Positions 34,201 through 44,817 of a stretch of DNA of 64,000 nucleotides are shown piece after piece. The notes under the pieces were generated by a model, which ran no database searches, was not told the origin of the DNA, and worked only from the letters and a program-made list of their open reading frames with translations. The stretch is taken from positions 248,001-312,000 of the forward strand of contig JAYKXP010000012.1 in assembly GCA_037176845.1 (NCBI GenBank). The letters run 5' to 3'. The DNA is from Paramarasmius palmivorus (lineage: Eukaryota > Basidiomycota > Agaricomycetes > Agaricales > Marasmiaceae). The position numbers and the translations under genes are program-made. The first letter of the stretch is position 1, and each line of letters starts with the position of its first letter.

Positions 34201-36407
34201 TATTCAAGTACTCAACACACAACACACCCGACTTGATTCCTGCAGCACACTCTATATCCACAAACCTCTTCCTCGGTAAAACCGCCCCGGGCCGCTCAGA
34301 ATTCCTCATCCGCGCTCTCAGATCCTTTACCCCAAAACAAACGTAACTGTCTGCGTATCTCGAGGCGAATTGTCGAAGCGACATGGACCGACTCAGTACG
34401 CTGCGAGGAGTGGAGAGAGCAGCGCGATATAAGTGATAGACCTCGACCCTGCGAGATGGAATCTCCTAATCCTAATCCAACACCAGTGTTTTGGCAGCTC
34501 TTTTATAGGAAGGCGGGGATGATTCGTTATTCGACTTTACAGAAGGGTAGTCATCAGCGAGTAAATTACCTTACACCCTTGTTTCGCTCCAACTCACTGT
34601 CGGTAACAGATAGTGACTCGGAGGAGCTCTCCGAAACGCGTTTCATTTCTTAGACCATATGGCCAACCGTGTCATCAGTACCTCGAAGGTCTTAGAACGT
34701 GCTATATCTGCATTTCTCCTGTCTGCCAGGTGAGTATCTCGCTCATATCTAACTCATCTTTTCTTCAGATGTTAGTGATGTTGTTTTCATGTGATTAGAT
34801 GGATCAAGGGAAAGCTAGAAAATCAAATGTAATCAATTTGTAGTGCGCGATAAGCAAGTACGGCGAAAAAACGCGAATCATGCTCAACTCTTTCGGGACG
34901 ACCTCAACGAAATGTCAGGGAAGCAACGCGGTGGGCGGGGGAGTTGCACAGCCATGTTACCTCGGTTCGTTAACTTTCCCGAATTGCTTTGTTGCCATTG
35001 GTGCCTTGTCTCGAACGCCCATCATTGAAGTTTCTGAATCGGAGGCCCTCTTCCTTTGGTACGTCCGTTCTCAATGGAATCCAAAGCTTTTACTCGTGTT
35101 CTTCATCGATATCTTCATGGAATCGCGATACTCAAGTAATCCCCGAACTATGGTCATATCGGGCTTCATGAATAGTCGGATGTTTTCAGATTGTGAGCGA
35201 TTCCAAGATAGATTGATCAGAATAGCTCCTTCGTTACACCTCTTGAAGGTTTGCTTGCAATTCGATCCCTTACAGGCGATCTTGGCACGTAAAGGACCTT
35301 GATTAAGGTGAGTAGCACTACCAGTTAGCAACGAGGAGCAGGGGGCTCGTTACGGCCTTTTTAAGTGATAGTTTCCCTTTGGACGCGAACGCTGAAGGTT
35401 TGTTCGTCGCTATTTTGGCTTTTGGGACGAATTGGTTGGCGGTATGTCCTCGGTGACATATCCGGACATTAGACTTGTGAAGCTCTCGAGATGCAGAGAA
35501 CACTTGAAGGAATCACTAGCATGATGGGCTCGCCATACTTAATTTGCCCCCCGGAGGCGGCTTATTGGACATTCCATCTCAATCACTAGATGTCCGCCTT
35601 TTGCCGGTGTTCTTGTGATTCCCTTCGATACCGTCCATCCTTTGTTCCTCCGAGTCCGTCGTCCAGTATCACTGTTCAAATAGCGCACGAACATTTTTTC
35701 TGGGCAGGCATTACTTACAATCCTGACCGTCAATACCGCGGAGTCAAATCATGCCGTATTTACTGACAGGAATGCTCGGATACCAGGATTAATTTGGAGT
35801 GAATATCTGAGGTGGTGCACGCCCAATCACTGAACGACACTATAGGCTTGTCGTTGCTGCCGTTTAACTGGGTCTAAGTCCCCTGGTCCCACACTTGTCA
35901 TTTAGCGGGCAAATTCTGTTACAGACTTGCATACTAATTCAACCTCATAGCCTGGTTTTTTGTGTAGTGGTTGGATTAGCAACATAGTCGGAAAATTGTG
36001 GTATCTTCACGACTGGCTCCACTAACACCATTGTATTGACCGTGCGATACGGACTTAATCGGCAAAGGATGATCGGACTTTGTAAAATAGCGTATGTCGG
36101 GCCAAGCTGTTTATTTTGGGCCAGTAAGATCTCCGCCATCAATGCATCAATATTATGTTTTCCCGTGAAGTACCATCACCATCGTCATGTTCGTTCGTTT
36201 ACTCGCACTCTAGGACCGTAGACAGGGCTATGTTTGCACAGAAAAGGGATTATTACATCCCAGATATCGACCAAATGAGCTCCGCCATACACGTATCTCT
36301 CTGTCTAATATCTTGCAGACCTTATAAACTGAGAGATGTGACCGCTAGTTTTTAGGTTTTCACAGGTGCTCGCCTTACATCTCATTACTATACCCCTGGT
36401 CTTTGTA
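34201..36407. other. No supported gene
   Basis: Open stretches of 60-140 codons occur (for example 34880-35302 plus), without recognisable motifs or reliable splice chains. The final few hundred bases are upstream sequence of the gene at 36408. Confidence 0.4.
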
Positions 36408-37319
36408 ATGTCCTCTTCTATCAATGGGCCGGATTCAGTGATTCCAAGCAACACTATTGTCGAACTACTGAGGGTTGAAGAATACCGAACGAAACACAAC
36501 ATCATCAACGACCTTTGCAATCTCGCGACACAAATATACGATACGGTGAAGGTGGTAAATACGGTGTGTCCCAGAGTCCATTCTTTATGCAAAGGCAATG
36601 TCGATGTTATCATATAGGAGCCGAACCTCAAACTGAAATTGGCCGAACGTACTTGCGAGGGTGTATTTCTTGTTGTTCATGTCCTCAAAGTGGCTTTGAC
36701 ACAAGTACAAACCGACACACATCAGCGCTATGCAATGCAGGAACAAAACGAACTTGAAAAAAGCGGAATAGCCAACCTATCATCCATGCGCAAAGAGTGC
36801 GACAATCTATTACGGTCAGCACTATTGCTTATTTGTCCTACCTAATCGTACAATGCTCAAGTCGGTTAGGTTGCTTCGTGGGATCCAGGCTATTGTTGGC
36901 ACTCCAATGACAAAGGTGCCTCGGCGGCTCCGGCGCAAAACAAAGTCCCACATTGATGAGCTCTACAAAGCAATCCATTCTTTCAACGTAGGCCGACCAA
37001 TCATAGCAGATTATCTCAAATAAATATTCATTCAATTTTCCAGAGATTACTGAGCCACAAACAATTCACCCATGCTCAAGAAAATCAACCTTCGGATCTG
37101 GATTTGCATGGAATGTGGAACCATGTATGGCTTGACCGTCACAACCAGGGCCCCACAATGTTTTCGCAAGTCTCGGAAACGACTATTCAGGGAGGGCATT
37201 TCAACAACGTTTTGGGTAATCAATTCAACATTACCCTTTCCGGACTTTTTATATATGTTACACCCCAATCTATTCGGACTCTTCAGATCGACTCTAGTAG
37301 GCTGCATAGTCTTGGTTAA
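36408..37319 (+). CDS. Helical-domain protein with C-terminal G/N/Q motif (paralogue 1)
   Basis: Four exons (36408-36551, 36618-36814, 36870-36987 and 37044-37319) join in phases 0, 2, 0 to 244 residues. Exons 1-3 form the helical domain: exon 1 ends NLATQIYDTVK, exon 2 has LAERTCEGVFLVVHVLK, exon 3 has LLRGIQAIVGT and ends IHSFN. Exon 4 has GPTMFSQVSETTIQGGHFNN then VLGNQFNITL, and ends in a Leu/Gly tail. The same ending occurs in the gene at 49.4 kb, including similar 3' flanks. In Agaricomycete NLRs, motifs of the GG.FNNV.GNQ type sit between the N-terminal domain and NACHT; here no NACHT follows. Gly, Asn and Gln in this pattern recall fungal amyloid signalling motifs, an inference. Expected role: adaptor or effector in a cell-death or allorecognition pathway. 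Confidence 0.75.
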
Positions 37320-37657
37320 CTCTGCTATAGCCGCTGATAGATTCCAACCTTCAGGTACTGACCAAACCATCGGCATGGTCTCTAGGGTCTTTGATATCAT
37401 TCTTCGATGCATATTTGAGCAGCTTTTATTGTTGGCCTTTTCTCACCAGTTGCATGCTGTCGATATATTCTTTTTACTTGCGTATCAGTCGTTACAGTCT
37501 CAAATCGTCCGTTTCATTGACAGTGCTCTCTCGCGGTTTCTATTCTCCTAGTTACGGTTTCTTTCGGCTTCTACCTTACTAGTTTTGCTCCCAGCACTGT
37601 ATTAGCTTATTTTAACTCTGCCTCATCGTGCCATGCCAATCCTACAATTGCTATTCA
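37320..37657. other. 3' flank duplicated with 50.4-50.7 kb
   Basis: Downstream of the stop, blocks such as CAGTCGTTACAGTCTCAAAT and GACAGTGCTCTCTCGCG recur with changes after the paralogue at 50.45 kb. The duplication therefore included the 3' flank. No gene is seen here. Confidence 0.7.
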
Positions 37658-37933
37658 TCAACGCCTAACGATCCCCAACTCCTTATCGAACCCCACAAAC
37701 GTGATCTCCATAGTCATATTCGAACAATCCAAATACCATCCCCTTCTCATCCCAGTCGCCTGATCATCAAAAACGACGAGTTCCCAGCCGTTTCTCTGCC
37801 AATGGCATTTCGAGGAATCTGCAAAGTCCCGTGGGAGGACGAACCAGCTGTCATTACCGTCGACGGAGTATTTGGATACGAAGCATCGGACAGTGTGGTG
37901 GTTGGAAAGGTTACGGATGTTAAAACCTGCCAT
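37658..37933 (-). CDS. Small single-domain protein (copy 1)
   Basis: An ATG-led frame of 91 residues; a short leader exon upstream is likely because TTTCTACAG lies just before the start. It contains NIRNLSN, FVSKYS.DGNDSWFVLPRDF, CHWQRNGWELVVFDD, RRGWYLD and ITFVGFDKELGIV. The divergent copy at 39.3 kb shares FVS.Y...GND.WF.LP.D, CHW.R..WE.VVF and RRGWYL. The spacing of Trp/Tyr and short hydrophobic strands suggests a compact beta-sandwich. I recall similar small proteins as multicopy in mushrooms, without known function. No signal peptide is seen. Confidence 0.65.
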   Translation of the reverse strand: MAGFNIRNLSNHHTVRCFVSKYSVDGNDSWFVLPRDFADSSKCHWQRNGWELVVFDDQATGMRRGWYLDCSNMTMEITFVGFDKELGIVRR

Positions 37934-39211
37934 TCTGTTGTTCGCCTGTAGAAATCAACAATTAGAGACTAGTCCCAGGGAGATATGGATGAAGAGCGCT
38001 CACAATCCTTTTCAAGATGGGACAAGAGTTGGTGTTCTGTGTTATCAAGAAAATTGTGAGCTTATTATATGCGTAAGCACACTCGAGGCAGTGTTGGAAA
38101 TCGATGATATTGCAAAGTGTTATACTCCCGACCTGACTTCGGATGTGGAGAATGAGAGCGAGAATGCACGCCCATTACAACAGACGATAGAGTCAACACA
38201 TTCGCGTTCACGAGGAGACACCGGCATGTTTGCCGTCGGGACTTGCGGACTACATGAACGTCGGCCATTGTAAGTTACCGATGCTTCGATCCAGATCCTG
38301 TGGCCGCGCAATTGAATCTAAAAGGTCACTATCGAATATAGTTCATCCTGACATGCAAAATGTTGGCACAGGAACGGTGATTATGATCATGAAAGCGGGG
38401 TCACATTGGCGAAGAGAACGCCTACTTTGTGTTCGAGAATAAGATACTAATGGGCTACACTCTAACGGCGAAAGCTTCACGCCGACTAAACCTTCTCAAC
38501 AAAACCATGACTCCCGTCAAATCATATCCTATAACCTGTCGAATCCTAGCGCTATTTAGTTGGACTACAACGCGTACGATGAGGATGAGCGCCAATATGG
38601 GCGCCTTAGCGTCGCCACTATGCATACCACCTTGCAGACGTCTCAATGACCATGATGTAACTAGTCATAGAGGGGTTCTATGCCGCACTGATTACACCCA
38701 AAGAATGACAGTGCATGCCAACTCCTAGGGTCACAAGAATGGGATGAAGTAAAGGAGCGAAGTATATTCTGATCTTTGCCCGAAGTTCTATGGCCGCATA
38801 TAGGCTGCTGACAGTAAATCGTATCGTGTAGACTCGCGTTTAGTCCTAGAATCGTAACACAAGAACGTAGAGCGTGTTCTCGTTACACTAATCCCAACGA
38901 ATCGTGTTGACATGAATGAAAATGTTAAGTAAGAGCCGGCCAAAAGTTATTTCCGGGCCTCGGGTTGAGGGATTGGTTTTTTACTCCCCAATCTGATGTG
39001 TCTGGTGTCGTGAATAGAGCCAGGACGAGAGGTTCAGAATACAAAAGACAAAAGGCGTATCATAGGAACACGGGCCATGATATTGCCTATTCATATGAAC
39101 GCCTTGAGGTGCCACCGGAATAACAACAACGCTGGTTGAGTTCGATTGCATTCCAATATTTCTTGCATACACCCCCGATACCTAAACAGCTCACAATACG
39201 CATTTTGAACG
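37934..39211. other. Region between two divergent small-protein copies
   Basis: This should contain the two divergent promoters. A plus-strand open frame (37872-38273) overlaps the minus gene and has no motif. No other supported gene. Confidence 0.45.
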
Positions 39212-39219
39212 TATAAAAG
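39212..39219 (+). promoter_or_regulatory. TATA box
   Basis: TATAAAAG lies about 65 bp upstream of a CA-rich leader that ends in ATTCAG/GTTAGT, a probable 5' splice site. It fits the plus-strand gene whose body starts near 39342. Confidence 0.55.
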
Positions 39220-39341
39220 CTCTCGAGCTGTTGTGATTGTGAATACAAGCCTCATTTACACACTCGACTCATTCAGGTTAGTTTCACGGTACACCCAATG
39301 ACGCATCGGGACCCACTGACTTTGATAGCTACTCATAGTAG

Positions 39342-39632
39342 AAATCTACAACTACGACTGGCTACCGTATCCGCAACCTATCTGGCATCCCCAACATCCA
39401 ATTTTTCGTCTCTAGCTACAACGGTGGCAACGACGAATGGTTCACACTCCCCACCGATTATTGCGATCCATCCAAATGCCATTGGAGTCGAAGCAACTGG
39501 GAGATGGTTGTGTTTAGGAATCCGGCGAATGGAGAAAGGAGGGGATGGTATCTGAACTCTGCGCAGCAGACTTTGGAGCTTACGTTCGTCGGGTTCTCGC
39601 AGGAGTCGGGGATTGTCAGGAATGCTGCTTAG
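39342..39632 (+). pseudogene. Small single-domain protein (copy 2), start not found
   Basis: The frame from 39342 to the TAG at 39630-39632 encodes RIRNLSG, QFFVSSYNGGNDEWFTLPTD, CHWSRSNWEMVVFRNPANGE, RRGWYLNSAQQTLELTFVGF and SGIVRNAA, closely related to the minus-strand copy at 37.7 kb. A splice site at 39340/39341 would join it to a leader exon, but neither the leader nor the exon has an in-frame ATG. Where the other copy has GAATGGCA, this one has GACTGGCT, and the distance to the conserved strand differs by 4 bases. The start has probably been lost; a start in an unseen exon is the alternative. Confidence 0.5.
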
Positions 39633-40285
39633 AGTGGCGCTGTGCGTGTGGCGTAATATCGAAGACGTGGCTTGGATAACGGAGGGAAGTCTAGGAAAGA
39701 TTGTTTGTTCCGCGAGTCATTTTGGTTTTTTCAAAGACGATGTACCGTTGGATATACCGGCGTCTGCGGTCGACGGAGAAGCGTGGAGTCAATATGCATC
39801 TTGATATTTCTTGGTTTTCTAGTCCTATGATCGTTCTGATTCTCCTCTGTTTGTACATCACGCGTCGGGAATATAAATTTTTGTTGTGTTTCCCAGAGAA
39901 AATCTGTATAGATACCGACAGCGTCCTGCAACCCCTCCACGTCGAGGAAACAAAGATTACCCAATCCTAATCCATATTGAACAACGAGAACATGACGACA
40001 ATACGGAGATATAACGTAGTGACAACTAAATAATCGGAACCGTGATGACTTCCCAAGGAGACCTATGGGTATTCCGCAATGTGACGCCACAAAGGACTAA
40101 ATACCGAGCTCTGCGGTAGCGTTCCATCGACATGCCGTAGTGAATTGTGTATGCAATGCCGCCATGTATTGTTAATCTTAAGCTAAGGGAACAACACACA
40201 GGCATATCGGCTTGAACGCCCGCGTCAAACCTGGATCTATGCGTAACCGTTATCGCAAAATGCAAGAAAAAAAACGAACGTACCT
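39633..40285. other. No supported gene
   Basis: Short frames on both strands, none with motifs. This is the 3' side of the minus-strand gene that ends at 40286. Confidence 0.4.
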
Positions 40286-42074
40286 TCATTTCTGACCCAT
40301 AACTGCCCATAATCGACGAATCTCCTCGCTCTTGACCATCAAGAGATGGAATTGAAGGAGAATGATCGTTAAGAGAAGTAGAATACAGATGTCTTTTGTG
40401 TTAAGGGTGACACTGAAACTGTTTTTTTTCGGAGCGCTGGTCAAAATTGATGTATCGGGTGTGCGATCTGCGTTGAGTGGCGGAGATCTCAGTGAGGGCT
40501 CGGATGGTGACCGGCGTGTAGCTCGTCCGGCTGGGGTCCCCGTTACGGAATTTTCGTCCAGGTATGTTTCAGTGCCAAAAGCACGAACGCCTGCAAACCC
40601 ATCAATCCAAGTCCGATGGTAAATGAAGTTCACATACCAAAGCGGCTCCGAATCATACGGGTCTCACAGGTTGTCGTAGTATTGTGATGCCCGTAGTTAT
40701 TCGTAGTGCTCTGGACAAAATCGAAAAGTTGACATGTATACTCAACGTTGACCTTGGCATCATCATCATGCTGTATTGGGGGAGGAAGCTCGGTATTGGT
40801 GGTGGAACGAACTTGTTGCTCGATGGACGATGAAACAGCATTGCAGTCATCTGCAGTTTCGAACAAATGCTCATCGCTCGGAGCCACCAACGCGCTTTCG
40901 TTGGAATTATGGCTACCTGAAGATGGTCTAGTAGGTAGAAATATTGAGTGAGGTTCAAGAGCATCAGAACGTTTTACTCACTCGGGCAAATCTTCCGGGG
41001 ATTGGCCAGCGTCATAACCTACTATTGGATCCATAGTAACGTGGACCTCTTTCATTGATGACATTGATGACATTGCTGTACGCATTGCATCGTAGTCGTA
41101 GTCGTAGTCGTAGTTGCCGTGGTGCATAGAAGAATGTTCATGATCATGGTTTAAGCCTTGAGATGATTGAGTGGCAGGCAGCTATTTTGAACAATGCATG
41201 AGATCAAAGAATTGTAACTCTAAAATTAACTCTTGCCAGGCAGGAATAATCCGAAACAAACTCACGCATAAACGCGCGATAATCACGAGTCTGATCTGCC
41301 GATAAACAATCAAATGAAGTCGCAATTGCGTGGAGTTTGCTGTGTTGTGACTACTGTGTTATGACATTGAACAATGAAGCTAGAGAGTACCAATACCTTT
41401 CTAGCAAGTCCACCCTAGGTTCGTAGCTGTTCAAAATAGGGCAAGTGATAACGATGAAAGCCGCCTCACAGCACTCCCATGTTAGGCTCGCCAGTTCTTC
41501 CTAGTTTGGCGAATGAGCGGCTCTATAAGAGTTCTCAACTTGCACCACTTACCTTTCGAGTATGATAGATGTCTAGGGCTAGTCTCGCGACTTCCGGAAT
41601 TCCACTGACACCAGTCATTAAAACTTCATCTAATATGCTCAAAGTGTGTACCGAGAAACTTGTATTTTGGTCATCAAAAATGTCTGTTGTTGTGGTATGA
41701 TATGAATCGCTATTCTTATCTGAATTTATTGTTTGCTTGCTGATTTTGGTCACATTTTCTTGACTGCTTGTGTGGAAAAACGAAGAGTAAGAAGCCTGAG
41801 AGTAAGGCGCAGGGAGAGCAGAGTAGGGAGGAGAAGGAGCACGAGCACGAGCACGAGCAGGAGGAGTATGAGGAGAACCAGCATAACCAAAAGTAGGAGT
41901 ATGAGTAGGAGTAGGAATAGGAGTAGGGGTGGAAGGAAGATTAACCCGCTGCGGATTAAGACAAGGTATGAGAACCCGAAATCGTAGCTTAATTATTCTG
42001 CAGTACACACCTTGCCCTTGCCCCGAAATATGTCTCTCGAAAATCTTATCTTTCGGAGATTGCCAGACATTCAT
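40286..42074 (-). CDS. Helical-domain protein with C-terminal membrane anchor
   Basis: Minus-strand exons at 42074-41553, 41500-41397, about 41339-41260, about 41188-40983, about 40942-40630 and 40587-40286. The N-terminal 120 residues are Pro/Thr/Ser-rich. The helical domain follows with the same phases as its paralogues: exon 1 ends VARLALDIYHTRK (phase 0), exon 2 LTWECCEAAFIVITCPIL ends phase 2, exon 3 DYRAFMREF. Then come a DYDYDYD run, acidic and Asn-rich linkers, and a final exon with one TM segment (ICILLLLTIILLQFHLLMV) about 15 residues before the end, i.e. a tail anchor. A membrane-anchored helical-bundle protein would suit a cell-death executor or sensor; this is inference. Borders of exons 3-5 are approximate. 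It lies on the same strand as the CaaX-type gene upstream. Confidence 0.6.
41091..41114 (-). repeat. (CGTAGT)4 coding microsatellite
   Basis: Four exact hexamers encode the DYDYDYD run of the tail-anchored protein. A GACATT(GAT) repeat at 41056-41075 lies next to it and encodes the MSSMSSM run. Confidence 0.9.
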
Positions 42075-42401
42075 GCGTCGGTGTGGTAGACTGTAGTGGG
42101 TGAAAAAGCGAAAGAGGCGGAATATTGAAAGGCCTTACCTTTCAAGGCTATGCAGGAATAACAGCCTCGTCTACGTAACCAACGCAGTGCCCTGCAGTGC
42201 CTTGGATCTTCGTCAGACAAACATACTCGTATGGTTGCCAGGTATAGAATAGGTTGTCATTTTTTCGCAGCAATGATCTATTTAGCAATCAGATGCAGCG
42301 AAACAAATAATACTACCTAACTCTCTAATCGTTCGATACCGGTGACACCGACGACGAGAGATGGCATTGAATCCAGATGCAATCCAGATGTGAATCATCT
42401 A

Positions 42402-44412
42402 TCAACAAATGCAACATGATGGACATCGCACTTTCAGTTCGAGGCAGTGATAGCTATTGGTGTCCTTGGGATGTAGTGATCCCTTCTGAGGCGTAGCTAC
42501 TATGATGTTTCTCGACCCAGGCTCCCTTTGCGTTCCCGAACTATTGGTGTTCCTGGAGCCCACGCGTCGCAGTGATCCCCTCTGAAGGGTATTTACTACA
42601 CCACGGCGGTCCTCCGACTCTGCCTCCTTCTGAACTCCGCTTGGAACTCCGTTGGTGGCACTAGATGCTTGCGCAATCGTCGCAAGAGATTCTGCTATGA
42701 TCTTCAAGGTTGCGTTCATAGTATCAAGTTGTTGTGTGATCGTTTCGAGGCCAACGCGATTGTCGGAGAGACTTCCAATCGTTTGGTGCAGTGATGTCAA
42801 CCCGATGAATGTTTTGGATAAATCGATGCCACCTGGAAGCTCGGGATTCGATTGATTCGGAGGATTACTGGTATTTGTTGGTGTCTGTGCAATCCCAGAG
42901 TCTTCGAATACAGCGCCTCTACGGGTAGGGGTTTCAGGCTCTGGAAGGAGTAGAAACTGGTCAGAGAAGTTGGACGGAAAAAGTTAAATTTATATGGCGA
43001 ACCTGTGTAGCTGCCAGTGTCATCGTCAGTGCGATTGGCTAGGGAAATGCTACGCATTGAACGAGAATGGAGAGAAGTGTTGTGAGAGTTGATATTGACA
43101 TTTCTGCTGGAGTTGCCGCTTTTAACTATATTGATGGTAGTGACATGTAATTCGTTGTGTTGGTGGCGCCTGTCTGAGTCTGTATCGGCAAGGTGAAGAG
43201 TCTCGGGCTCTGGCGGAAGTGGAAACTGGTCAGAGCAGTTGGAAGGAAAGTTAGACTTGAATGGCGGACCTTCGGCGGCGCAGGTATACGTATCAGACCC
43301 TGGTGAAAGCAGAGACTGGTTAGGCAAGTCGGAAGGAAAGTTAAAATTAATGGCAAACATATACAGGCGTATCTGTCACCGGTAGCAGCGCCGTGGAAAT
43401 TGAAATGGTGTGAACTATAGTGGCCACGGTGGCTGAAACTGATGATGGAACTGTTGGCAGAATGAAATTCGTCGCGCCTGTCTGAGGTTTCAGCGGCCGT
43501 CGGTCTTAGCATTGGACGAATCCTAGCCCCTGGTGAAAGCAGAAACTAGTTAGAGAAATCAGATAGAGACCATAACCTGAATGGCGAACTTGGAAGGGCG
43601 GCGGAGAGGGCACGCTTTAAACGTGAGTGGAGAGAGGGTGAAGACATCTGTGTCTCAGAGAGCGGAATGTGTTCGACGGATGCACTACTCTCCGGTGCGC
43701 TGGAAAGGTTTTGTGTGGTGTTGTGCTGAATACTCTCGATTTCGAGAAGCTGGTAGAGATCACCATTGGACTCTGTAATTAAGAGTTGAACTCAAAGTGA
43801 GCCAATGTCTTGATACAACGTGCTCACCAGTGCTCGACTCAACTCTGACCCTCGACTCAACATGAGCTGTAACATCCTTAGCTTGTGAATTAACCTCCTC
43901 GAGGGTCCTCAAATTCCAAGATTGGTTAGCTAACATAGACCAAGAAAGTACCAATGAGCGCGAACCTTTGTATGTCGCTGATCTGTTTCTCTATCCATGA
44001 AACCTCAGAAACTGAAATACTCGCGTTGGTGTCTATCACGGATATGTGAATGTGATTGACAATGTTAGATACTGCCTCCCAGCCTTTGAATGCGTTCTCT
44101 TTGAGGGGGTGGATCTAGAAGTAATACACTTGTCGATTGCGATTGTTGGGTACAGAACAATGTTGAACATACCTTCAGCTCGCGGAGACGGTCATCCTTT
44201 AATCCCGAGTCAAAAGACGAGATGATCCCTTTAGACGTATCGATTTCCTGCTTTGCTTCTTGTAATCTCTGCTTGATCAAGTTCAAGTCGAGAGAATATG
44301 TGGACATTTCGTGACTTTCCATAGGTGTTGCAGAGTCGTGGTGGTGACTGAACATGCGGTGTAAGCATTTCGGACACGAGGGGCTAGCGTTTCTGGGCGC
44401 TTGGTGAACCAT
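42402..44412 (-). CDS. Coiled-coil, SGN-motif protein with CaaX-like end (intact copy)
   Basis: Eight exons on the minus strand join in phase: 44412-44173, 44114-43952, 43929-43828, 43772-43590, 43529-43365, 43299-43270, 43209-43003 and 42940-42402, giving 542 residues. The N-terminus has CPKCLHRMF and a coiled coil (LIKQRLQEAKQEIDTSKGII). Exon 2 has GWEAVSNIVNHIHISVID. Exons 5 and 7 are related to each other (SDRR..., then an Asn/Ser-rich motif such as TINIVKSGNSSRNVNI), and their flanking introns are near-copies: an internal tandem duplication. The last exon has a helix (VGLETITQQLDTMNATLKII) and ends CPSCCIC, fitting CaaX prenylation plus extra acylation sites. It is the intact relative of the 7.9-9.3 kb pseudogene. 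Location is predicted to be the cytoplasmic membrane face. Function unknown. Confidence 0.75.
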
Positions 44413-44817
44413 TTAATAGATACGAGCGCGCGTGTACTGGTATTTAATCGATTCAGATGGCCTATATACTCCATCAGAACCTTCTCGCTTTAGTTTTTGC
44501 AAACTTTTTGAATGTACTGTAAGTTGTAACTCACTAATGTGAACATTGAACTGTGAAGGAACATCGTACTCCCCATTGGATATGCAATGAATCGAAGTAC
44601 TACAAAGCGGCAGCATGGCGGAACGAAATTCAAAGAAAACTGTCTCGCGTCTGATCGTGATTGGCTGAATGATGACATCACGCCACGAGGCAAACTCCAC
44701 AGCTTTTCCTTCCGAATCCGGACCGACCATGTTACGCGCTCGCCACGACATCAACAACGACGACGAGCACCATTCCCTTCTTTTTTTCAACATACCCATT
44801 CCTCCAGAAACATACCC
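44413..44817. promoter_or_regulatory. Divergent promoter region
   Basis: 405 bp separate the divergent starts of the CaaX-type gene (44412, minus) and the sterol transporter (44818, plus). Both promoters must lie here or overlap the 5' exons. No clear TATA box is seen; a CT-rich leader with an ATACCCAT repeat precedes the plus-strand ATG. Confidence 0.5.
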
